Shown here: one piece after another, positions 5,943 to 12,272 of the stretch
Layout: each line of letters opens with the position of its first letter
Position numbering within the stretch: position 1 is the stretch's first letter
Assembly (NCBI GenBank): GCA_039920165.1
Contig: JBDSEG010000033.1
Span: 1-12,272 of the forward strand
Direction of reading: 5' to 3'
Origin: JBDSEG01 sp039920165
GTDB taxonomy: Bacteria > Pseudomonadota > Gammaproteobacteria > Burkholderiales > Burkholderiaceae_C
DNA: 12,272 nucleotides
Notes under the pieces: generated by a model
Told to the model about the DNA's origin: nothing
What the model saw: only the letters and a program-made list of their open reading frames with translations
Database searches by the model: none
Made by a program: the position numbers and the translations under genes

Positions 5943-8900
5943 TCAGCGCGTGGTGGGTGGATCGGTGCGGCGCAGATGGTGCGCGAGCGTCTTGCGCAGG
6001 CGTCTCGCATCGACCGGCTTGGTGAGGAAATCGTTCATCCCGGCGGCCAGCGCCTCCTCGCGCTCGGACACCAGCGCGGCCGCGGTGAGCGCGATGATGG
6101 GCAGTGTCTGCGCGTCATAGCGTTCGCGCAGCGCGCGCACCGCAGCGTGGCCGCTCATCACCGGCATGTGCACGTCCATCAGCACTGCGTCGAACGGCCG
6201 GCCTTCGCCGATCGCGGCCTCGACCGCGGCGACCGCCATCGCGCCGTCGCTCGCCTGCGCGACGTGCACGCCCCAGTCCTCGAGCATGGCGACGGCGATC
6301 ATCATGTTGACCGGGTTGTCCTCGGCCATCAGCACGTGTGCGCCCTGCAACCATTGCAGGTCGTCGAACCCGCTGTCGACCACGGCCTCGGGCGTCGCCA
6401 CCGCGGCCAGCGGCAGCTCGACCCAGAAGGTCGCGCCCAGTCCCGGCTCGCTGTCGACGCCGATGCTGCCACCCATGAGCGCGGCGAGTTCGCGGCAGAT
6501 CGACAGCCCGAGGCCGGTGCCGCCGTAGCGCCGGGTGGTCGATTCGTCGGCCTGCATGAACGGCTGGAACAGGCGTGCGCGGGTGGCGGCGTCGATGCCG
6601 GGGCCCGTATCGGCCACGCTCAGCCGGATCGTCTCGCCGGCGCCGCGGCTCGCCGCCAGGCAGACCCGGCCGCGCTCGGTGAACTTGAGCGCATTGGTGA
6701 CGAAATTGCCGAGGATCTGGCGCAGCCGCACCGGGTCGCCGCTGACCGTCGTCGGCACCGTTTCGTCGATCGAGAGGATGAGTTCAAGCCCCTTCACGTC
6801 GGCCAGCGCCCGGTAGGCGTGGTGGACCGCGGCGACCATATCGCGCAGGCCGAAGGCGACGTTTTCGAGATCGATCTTCCCGGCTTCGATCTTAGACAAG
6901 TCGAGGATGTCGGAGATGATCGCCGCGAGGCTTTGCGCGCTGTCGAAGATCTGCTCCAGATACTGCTGCCGGCGCGCCGGCTCCACATGCGGCTGCATCG
7001 CCAGCCGCGCCAGCCCGAGCAGGCCGTTCAGCGGAGTACGGATCTCGTGGCTGGTATTGGCGAGAAAGGCACTCTTGGCGCGGTTCGCGGCCTCGGCGGC
7101 GTCGCGCGCGGAGGCCAGCGCCCGTTCGATCCGGCGCCGCTCGGTGATGTCCTCGGCGATCCACACGGTGCCGCCGCCGCCCGGGTCGTTCGGATCGACC
7201 ACCTGCGCGCGAATGCGGCACCAGAAGGTGCTGCCGTCGCGCCGTCGAATTTCGCGTTCGAGTTCGAGCGGCTGCCCGCTCATGAAGCGCGGGACCGCGA
7301 TCGCGCTCACCTCGGCATATTCTTCCTCGTCGCTCCAGACCACCGAACCGGGCTGGCCGGGCAGGCTGTCGGGCTCCCAGCCGAGCATGCGCTCGAACTG
7401 CGAATTTGCGCGAACGAATTTTCCGAGGCGGGTGAAGGCAATGCCGACCGAGGCGCGCTGCAGGATCGCCTCGTGCTCCAGTTCGGCGCGCTCGGTCTCG
7501 GTCACGTCGCGCGCATTCACGACCAGGTAGTCGCGGTCGTTGACCGAGAAGCGCGCCGCCGACAGTCGCATCGCGACCGGCGATCCGGCCTTGTTCAGCA
7601 GCACCGTGCGCAGATCGCGGACGATGCCCTGCGCGTCCATCGCATCGATCAGGCGCTGCCGGTCCTGCGGCGCCGACCACAACCCGAGCTCGGTCGAGGT
7701 GCGGCCGAGCGCCTCGTGCCCGGCGTAGCCGAACAAGCGGCTGAAGCTCGGGTTGACCATGGTGTAGCGGTCACTCGCGAGGTCGGCCAGGGTGATCACA
7801 TCGGGCACGGTCGCGAACAGCTGGAGCAGCATGGTCTCGGACCGGCGCAGTGCGAGCTCGACCGCCTTGCGCCCGGTGCTGTCGAAAAAGATGCCGAGCA
7901 CCGCCGGGCCGGAGTCGGTCTGCACCCGCACCCCCGTCGACTGCACGCTGATCGGCCGACCGCCCAGCGTGCGCATCGGGTGATCGATGACCGGCAGCGT
8001 CTCGCCGAGCGGCGCCTCCTCCAGCAGGTTCGCGCGCTGCATCGCGGCGTCGCGCACCGGGCCCTGCGGAAACAGCGTGGCGAGCATGAAGCCTTGCATC
8101 GCCTCGAGGTCGCTGAAGCCGAACAGGCGCACCGCGGATTCGTTGGCATCGACAACCAGTCCCTTGCGCAGCATGACCAGCGGCGCCGGCGACCGGTCGA
8201 ACAGATCGCGAAAGCGCGCCTCGGCGGCCGCCGCGTTGTCGCGCCAGCGCATCTCGTCGCTGACGTCGCGGCCGATCCCCCAGTAGCCGGCGAAGCTGCC
8301 GTCGGCGTCGAAGCGCGGGGTGCCGGCCAGGCGCATCCAGTGCATCTGGCCGCTCGCATCGCGGCGTGCCATCAGCAGATCCGAAAACGGCAGGTGCGCT
8401 TCCAGGTCGGCGCGCAGCGCATCGACCGCATCGTCGGAGAGCTCGATCGCCTCGATCTCCCACGGCGCGGCGTCCAGGCGCAGCGTGGCCGCGTGGCCGT
8501 CCAGCCGGTCGCCGCGGTCGGCCACGCGCGTGAAGCGGAACTGGCTGTCCATCTCCCAGTCGAGATCGCTCGCGATGCTGCGCCAGGCCTGCCAGCGCCG
8601 GGCTTGCTCGGCGCTTCCCGCAGCCCGGCGCTCCACCACCCGCGCCAAGCTGCGGCCGCCCCACACCGCGGCGAGCAGGACCAGCGCATGGGCGGCGATC
8701 CACGGCATGGGCAGATCGATCGCGACGCCGATGCCCCCCAGCGCCGCGAACGTGAGCCCGGCCAGCGCGGCGCCCCAGCCGCTCGCACCGAGCGCGCACA
8801 GCAGTGCGACGAGCAAGGGTGCAATCCCGAGGCCGGGATGGCGGATATCGATGCCCAGTGCCAGTCCGACTGCGATCGCCGCGGCGGTCGCCCCGGCCGA

Positions 8901-9185
8901 GACGGCGAAGACGACCGGATGGGCCGGCGCATCGCTGCGCCGGGCGCGCCAGGCCGCCAAGCCGCAGCCGGCGGCATAGGCCAGCAGCGCACCGACGAGG
9001 GACACGACCACTGATCCAGTGCGAATCGCCGGCGCGAACGCCAGCGCCAGCGCCGCCGTCACGGCCAGCGCGGACAGCCCGGCGAAGAGGCCGCGTGCGA
9101 TCTCGCCACCCCATGGCGGCGCCGTCGCTGCGAAGGCGGCGACGGGAGGTTGATCTCGAACCAGGTCGACCGGGTCGACGGCCAT
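5943..9185 (-). CDS. Membrane-bound hybrid sensor histidine kinase, multi-PAS, with C-terminal receiver
   Basis: This encodes 1080 residues from ATG 9185, the first ATG after the pyrF end; the open frame continues upstream into pyrF without support. Residues 32-178 hold about six hydrophobic helices of a membrane sensor module I cannot name. Four PAS-like modules follow, near 204-310 (GYWGIGRDVSDE end), 322-442, 450-565 and 572-688 (WIAEDITERRR end). HisKA has SHEIRTPLNG with phospho-acceptor His713. The ATPase has N831 in NFVTNALKF, DTGPGID at 859-865 and GGTGLGLS at 888-895. The receiver (949-1070) has AEDN, phospho-acceptor Asp1004 in MDVHMPVMSG, and KP at 1056-1057. All catalytic residues are present. 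No HPt domain and no output regulator are seen, so phosphotransfer must reach a partner encoded elsewhere. PAS repeats suggest redox, gas, light or ligand sensing; the signal is unknown. The porin gene follows by 91 bases. Confidence 0.95.
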   Translation of the reverse strand: MAVDPVDLVRDQPPVAAFAATAPPWGGEIARGLFAGLSALAVTAALALAFAPAIRTGSVVVSLVGALLAYAAGCGLAAWRARRSDAPAHPVVFAVSAGATAAAIAVGLALGIDIRHPGLGIAPLLVALLCALGASGWGAALAGLTFAALGGIGVAIDLPMPWIAAHALVLLAAVWGGRSLARVVERRAAGSAEQARRWQAWRSIASDLDWEMDSQFRFTRVADRGDRLDGHAATLRLDAAPWEIEAIELSDDAVDALRADLEAHLPFSDLLMARRDASGQMHWMRLAGTPRFDADGSFAGYWGIGRDVSDEMRWRDNAAAAEARFRDLFDRSPAPLVMLRKGLVVDANESAVRLFGFSDLEAMQGFMLATLFPQGPVRDAAMQRANLLEEAPLGETLPVIDHPMRTLGGRPISVQSTGVRVQTDSGPAVLGIFFDSTGRKAVELALRRSETMLLQLFATVPDVITLADLASDRYTMVNPSFSRLFGYAGHEALGRTSTELGLWSAPQDRQRLIDAMDAQGIVRDLRTVLLNKAGSPVAMRLSAARFSVNDRDYLVVNARDVTETERAELEHEAILQRASVGIAFTRLGKFVRANSQFERMLGWEPDSLPGQPGSVVWSDEEEYAEVSAIAVPRFMSGQPLELEREIRRRDGSTFWCRIRAQVVDPNDPGGGGTVWIAEDITERRRIERALASARDAAEAANRAKSAFLANTSHEIRTPLNGLLGLARLAMQPHVEPARRQQYLEQIFDSAQSLAAIISDILDLSKIEAGKIDLENVAFGLRDMVAAVHHAYRALADVKGLELILSIDETVPTTVSGDPVRLRQILGNFVTNALKFTERGRVCLAASRGAGETIRLSVADTGPGIDAATRARLFQPFMQADESTTRRYGGTGLGLSICRELAALMGGSIGVDSEPGLGATFWVELPLAAVATPEAVVDSGFDDLQWLQGAHVLMAEDNPVNMMIAVAMLEDWGVHVAQASDGAMAVAAVEAAIGEGRPFDAVLMDVHMPVMSGHAAVRALRERYDAQTLPIIALTAAALVSEREEALAAGMNDFLTKPVDARRLRKTLAHHLRRTDPPTTR

Positions 9186-9333
9186 GCGACGCCTGTCAGA
9201 AGGTGGGGCTGGGACCACGTGCCGGGACGGCGCACATGGCGTGGCGAACGCAAATCCTAGTGCCGCGGGGCACACGCTAAGCCCGGTGAAGCGGCGCGAA
9301 GAGCGGCCAGTTTCGACGGGGCGGAAGCGATGA

Positions 9334-10191
9334 TCAGGCGCTGCGCGCCTGCTCCAGGGTCGCGCGCGTGGCGAGCGCGGCGGCGCGCGCGGCCTGCGCG
9401 AAATCGGTTCCGCGGCTCGCATACAGCACCGACCGCGAGGCGTTGACGAGCACCGCCCCGGTCGTCGCACCGGCCTGTGCGCGCCAGCCGCTGCGCACCG
9501 TTGCGGCGGCATCGCCACCTTGCGCGCCGACGCCCGGGATGAGCAGCGGCAGGGTCGGCGCGATCGCGCGCACGCGGGCGATCTCGTCCGGGTAGGTCGC
9601 GCCCACCACCAGGCCGATCTGCACCCCGCCCTTGCACGCCGCCTGCCACGGCCCCTGGGCCAGCCGCGCGATGTGCTCGTACAGGAAGTCGCCATTTTCG
9701 AGCCGCTGCGCCTGCAGCTCCGAGCCGCCGCGGTTGGACGTGCGGCACAGCAGGAACAGGCCCTTGCCGGCATAACGCATATAGGGCTCGATCGAATCGA
9801 GCCCCTGCAGCGGCGACAGCGTCACGGCGTCGGCGCGGTAGCGCTCGAAGGCTTCGCGCGCGTACTGCTCGGCGCTCGTTCCCATATCGCCGCGCTTGGC
9901 GTCGAGCACGACCGGCACATCCGGAGCGACCCGGTGGATGTGGGCGATCAGCCGCTCCAGCGCCTCCTCGGCGCGGTTCGCCGCGAAATACGCGATCTGC
10001 GGCTTGAAAGCGATCGCCAGATCGCGCGTGGCGTCGACGATCGCGCTGCAAAAATCGAAAATCCGGCTGGCATCGCCGGCCCACGCGTGCGGAAATTTGG
10101 CCGGCTCGGGATCGAGCCCGACGCACAGCAGCGAGCGGTTGCGCCGCTCGGCACCGTGCAGCATCGCGACGAAGTCGAGGTCGGCGTTCAT
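9334..10191 (-). CDS. pyrF: Orotidine 5'-phosphate decarboxylase
   Basis: This encodes 285 residues from ATG 10191, whose ATG overlaps the purB TGA as ATGA, implying translational coupling. A longer upstream open frame only reads through purB in another frame. It catalyses decarboxylation of OMP to UMP, the last step of de novo pyrimidine synthesis, in the cytosol. Seen are CVGLDP (23-28), FKPQ with Lys63, the catalytic VLDAKRGDMG block with Asp97, Lys99 and Asp102, a CRTSNRGG loop at 149-156, and PGVGAQGGD (219-227) for phosphate binding. The DAKRGDMGTSAEQYA version and the length of about 280 place it in the longer PyrF subfamily (type 2), not the 230-240 aa E. coli form. The kinase gene begins 148 bases further on, so read-through is possible but there may be a separate promoter. 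Confidence 0.96.
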   Translation of the reverse strand: MNADLDFVAMLHGAERRNRSLLCVGLDPEPAKFPHAWAGDASRIFDFCSAIVDATRDLAIAFKPQIAYFAANRAEEALERLIAHIHRVAPDVPVVLDAKRGDMGTSAEQYAREAFERYRADAVTLSPLQGLDSIEPYMRYAGKGLFLLCRTSNRGGSELQAQRLENGDFLYEHIARLAQGPWQAACKGGVQIGLVVGATYPDEIARVRAIAPTLPLLIPGVGAQGGDAAATVRSGWRAQAGATTGAVLVNASRSVLYASRGTDFAQAARAAALATRATLEQARSA

Positions 10192-11570
10192 TCGCTGCGC
10201 GCGCCGACGCGCCGCGCGAGCTGCGCCGCCTTGCCCGTATAGCCGGCCGGCGTCAGCGCCAGCAGGCGTTCGCGCTCGGCTTCCGGGATTTCCAGCGTCG
10301 CGATGAATTCGGCGATGGTCTCGCGCGTGATCGACTTGCCGCGCGTCAACGCCTTCAGCCGCTCGTAGGGATTGGGCAGGCGGTAGCGCCGCATGACGGT
10401 CTGGATCGGTTCGGCCAGCACCTCCCAGGCACTGTCGAGGTCGTCGTCCAGCGCCTGCGGGTTGACCTCGAGCTTGGCCAGGCCGCGCCCAAGGGCTTCG
10501 TAGCCGAGCAGGCAATAGCCGAGCGCGACACCCATGTTGCGTAGCACCGTGCTGTCGGTCAGGTCGCGCTGGAAGCGGCTGATCGGCAGCTTCTGCGACA
10601 GGTGGGTGAGCAGCGCACTGGCGAGGCCGAAATTGCCCTCGGCATTCTCGAAGTCGATCGGATTGACCTTGTGCGGCATGGTCGACGAGCCGACCTCCCC
10701 CTCCTTGAGTCGCTGCTTGAAATAGCCCAGGCTGACATAGCCCCAGACATCTCGCGACCAGTCGATCAGGATGGTGTTGGTGCGAACGAAAGCGTCGAAG
10801 AGTTCGGCCATCCAGTCGTGCGGCTCGATCTGGATCGTGAGCGGATTGAATGTGAGGCCGAGCTGCTGCTCGACCACCTTGCGCGCAAAACCCTCCCAGT
10901 CGAAATCGGGGTACGCCGACAGGTGCGCGTTGAAGTTGCCGACCGCGCCGTTCATCTTGGCCAGCGGCTTCACCTGCGCAATGCAGGTGCGCGAACGCGC
11001 CAGGCGCGCCACCACGTTGGCGATCTCCTTGCCCAGGGTCGTCGGGCTCGCGGTCTGGCCGTGCGTGCGGGCGAGCATCGGCTGGTCGGCAAAGGCGTGC
11101 GCCATCGCCGTCAGCTTGTCGACGATGCGGTCGAGCGCAGGCAGCAGCACCTGCGTGCGCGCCGCCTGCACCATCAGCGCGTGGCTGGTGTTGTTGATGT
11201 CCTCGCTGGTGCAGGCGAAGTGGATGAATTCGCACGCCGCGCGCAATTCGAGCTGGCTCTCGCAACGGCTCTTGAGCCAGTATTCGACCGCCTTCACATC
11301 GTGATTGGTCGTCCGCTCGATATCCTTCACCGCCTGCGCATCGGCCTCCGAAAAGCGCAGCACGAGCCCGCGCAGCAGGCCGCGCGCGGCTTCGGTGAGC
11401 GGGCGGAATTCATCGAAGCCGGCATCCGACAGGGCGATGAACCATTCCACTTCGACCTGCACGCGGCGGTGCATCAGGCCGAATTCGGACAGCAGCGGCC
11501 GCAGCGCCGCGACCTGGGCCTGGTAGCGGCCGTCGAGCGGCGACAGGGCGGTGAGTGCGGACGGTTTCAT
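10188..11570 (-). CDS. purB: Adenylosuccinate lyase
   Basis: This encodes 460 residues from ATG 11570, close to the 456 of E. coli PurB. The enzyme acts twice in purine synthesis, releasing fumarate from SAICAR and from adenylosuccinate, as a cytosolic homotetramer of the fumarase/aspartase superfamily. Seen are SPLDGRY at 10-16, the TTNHDVKAVEYW stretch near 87-98, TSEDINN at 121-127, the general-acid His170 in ARTHGQTASPTTLGKE, and the family signature GSSTMPHKVNPIDFEN at 294-309, where Ser296 corresponds to the catalytic serine on the mobile loop. The ribosome site is poor. Its stop overlaps the pyrF start by 4 bases. The upstream gap shared with the divergent GST gene carries a long palindrome over a possible -10 box. 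Confidence 0.97.
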   Translation of the reverse strand: MKPSALTALSPLDGRYQAQVAALRPLLSEFGLMHRRVQVEVEWFIALSDAGFDEFRPLTEAARGLLRGLVLRFSEADAQAVKDIERTTNHDVKAVEYWLKSRCESQLELRAACEFIHFACTSEDINNTSHALMVQAARTQVLLPALDRIVDKLTAMAHAFADQPMLARTHGQTASPTTLGKEIANVVARLARSRTCIAQVKPLAKMNGAVGNFNAHLSAYPDFDWEGFARKVVEQQLGLTFNPLTIQIEPHDWMAELFDAFVRTNTILIDWSRDVWGYVSLGYFKQRLKEGEVGSSTMPHKVNPIDFENAEGNFGLASALLTHLSQKLPISRFQRDLTDSTVLRNMGVALGYCLLGYEALGRGLAKLEVNPQALDDDLDSAWEVLAEPIQTVMRRYRLPNPYERLKALTRGKSITRETIAEFIATLEIPEAERERLLALTPAGYTGKAAQLARRVGARSE

Positions 11571-11621
11571 GGGCGTTCCGGGGCTTGCTGAAGGGCACGA
11601 CGCGCGAACCGCGGCGCGCAG

Positions 11622-11627
11622 ATTCTA
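11622..11627 (-). promoter_or_regulatory. Possible purB -10 element
   Basis: The minus strand reads TAGAAT (5/6 to TATAAT). At 17 bases upstream the -35 position reads TTCTAG, a poor match (2/6), so this promoter would need an activator or is not real. A start here would give a purB leader of about 45 bases. The element sits on the edge of the palindrome at 11623-11650. Confidence 0.25.
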
Positions 11628-11650
11628 GGAGCCTGTTCAGGCTCCTAGAA
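11623..11650. repeat. 28-base near-perfect palindrome between purB and the divergent GST gene
   Basis: The left arm TTCTAGGAGCCTG (11623-11635) is exactly complementary to the right arm CAGGCTCCTAGAA (11638-11650), with TT between. It lies almost midway between the two start codons (52 and 46 bases away). No T-run follows on either strand, so it is not a normal intrinsic terminator. It may be a shared operator, an mRNA leader hairpin, or one copy of a dispersed extragenic palindrome. An 8-base inverted repeat, CAGATTCT (11619-11626) with AGAATCTG (11668-11675), overlaps it and would compete for pairing. Confidence 0.8.
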
Positions 11651-11696
11651 GGCGGCCCGGCTCGGCCAGAATCTGGGGCCACTTCCGGTACCGACG

Positions 11697-12272
11697 ATGC
11701 AGCTCTATACCTACGACACCCCCAACGGCCGCAAGATCAGCGTCGCGCTCGAAGAGATGGGCCTGCCCTACGAGGTTCGCGTGGTCGACATCACGCAGGG
11801 CGAACAGCACGACCCGGCCTTCGTCAAGATCAGCCCGACGCACAAGATTCCGGCCCTGGTCGATCCCGCCGGGCCGGGCGGGCGGCCGATCTCGATCTTC
11901 GAATCGGGCGCCATCCTCGTGTATCTCGGCGAGAAGACCGGGCTGTTCTGGCCGCGTGAACTGACCGCGCGCATCACGGTGCTCGGGTGGCTGATGTTCC
12001 AGGTCGGTGGCTTCGGGCCGATGCCGGGGCAGGTGCACCACTTCGCCGCGCTCGCCGACGAGGCCGACCGGCGCTACGGCCTGGCCCGCTTCATGGCCGA
12101 GACCAAGCGCCTGTACGACGTGATGGACGCGCGCCTGGCCGGAAACGAATTCTTCGCCGGTGCCGAACTCTCGATCGCCGATTTTGCGATCCTCGGCTGG
12201 GCCTGGCGCCACGAGCGGCACCGCATCGCACTGGCCGACTATCCGAACGTCGCCCGCTGGTACGCGGCGCTG
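11697..12272 (+). CDS. Glutathione S-transferase, YfcG/Ure2p-like (nu-class), 3' partial
   Basis: The frame from ATG 11697 stays open to the window end, giving 192 residues; the C-terminus lies outside. The N-terminal thioredoxin-like domain has MQLYTYDTPNGRKIS with the TPNG(R/H)K motif (8-13) of E. coli YfcG, HKIPAL with cis-Pro52, and the glutathione-binding ESGAI at 69-73 followed by YLGEKTGLF. The helical domain has WLMFQVGGFGPMPGQVHHF (98-116), the YfcG-type segment, and the SIADFAI capping box at 159-165. YfcG relatives bind GSH or GSSG and act as disulfide-bond oxidoreductases and peroxidases more than as classical conjugating enzymes. It is cytosolic. It is divergent from purB; I recall this pairing from other betaproteobacteria. 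The ribosome site is weak. Confidence 0.92.
   Translation, partial: MQLYTYDTPNGRKISVALEEMGLPYEVRVVDITQGEQHDPAFVKISPTHKIPALVDPAGPGGRPISIFESGAILVYLGEKTGLFWPRELTARITVLGWLMFQVGGFGPMPGQVHHFAALADEADRRYGLARFMAETKRLYDVMDARLAGNEFFAGAELSIADFAILGWAWRHERHRIALADYPNVARWYAAL

Noticed and set aside
4919..6025. A 368-codon plus-strand open frame antisense to the porin
   Set aside because: It has no domain pattern, and the minus-strand frame has a signal peptide, ribosome site and porin C-terminal Phe.
5631..9014. A 1127-codon open frame on the plus strand, antisense to the hybrid kinase
   Set aside because: Its product is a low-complexity Arg/Ala/His/Asp-rich chain with no recognisable domain, and it is the mirror of a high-GC gene whose kinase and receiver motifs are unmistakable.
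9260..9273. GTGCC-GCGG-GGCAC hairpin between pyrF and the kinase gene
   Set aside because: A 5-base stem with no T-run on the minus strand is expected by chance in GC-rich DNA; it cannot be called a terminator.
10602..11591. A 329-codon plus-strand open frame antisense to purB
   Set aside because: Composition is typical of reverse-strand shadows in GC-rich genes, and purB is certain.
11637..12221. A 194-codon minus-strand open frame antisense to the GST
   Set aside because: The plus-strand frame carries clear YfcG-like motifs; the antisense product shows none.

Overview
The window looks like chromosomal DNA of a high-GC betaproteobacterium (Burkholderiales or Rhodocyclales). The porin has the typical betaproteobacterial form (signal peptide, then QSSVSLYG, ending in Phe), purB lies divergently next to a YfcG-like glutathione S-transferase, and sampled coding stretches reach 63-80 % GC. 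The exact genus cannot be read from the sequence. I found no tRNA, rRNA, CRISPR array, transposase or phage gene. Two genes are cut by the window edges: the GT41 transferase (5' end missing) and the GST (3' end missing).

Left part (1-2772): a plus-strand bacterial O-GlcNAc-transferase-like (GT41/SPINDLY) gene converges on three minus-strand genes, which in transcription order are an OsmC-family protein, a DUF1059 protein of 64 aa, and a small secreted protein with a golvesin C-terminal-like domain. The last gene is clearly AT-richer than everything around it and looks acquired.

Middle (2773-5851): divergent from osmC is a 639-aa orphan SARP/BTAD-type regulator with TPR repeats. The 86-base divergent control region holds overlapping face-to-face promoter candidates and a 24-base dyad placed where an operator would act. 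A regulator controlling itself and the OsmC-DUF1059 genes is the most attractive working hypothesis in the window. The regulator converges on a minus-strand outer-membrane porin.

Right part (5852-12272): a minus-strand run reads purB, then pyrF (4-base ATGA overlap), then a 1080-aa membrane-bound hybrid sensor kinase with about four PAS modules and a C-terminal receiver, then the porin. purB and pyrF join a purine and a pyrimidine step in one transcription unit. The kinase has no HPt domain and no partner regulator in view. Between purB and the divergent GST lies a 28-base near-perfect palindrome overlapping a possible purB -10 box. Apart from the GC-poor gene and the two regulatory palindromes, most of the window is ordinary core-type gene content. 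I do not see a convincing wholly new system. No stretch above 300 bases lacks a gene.
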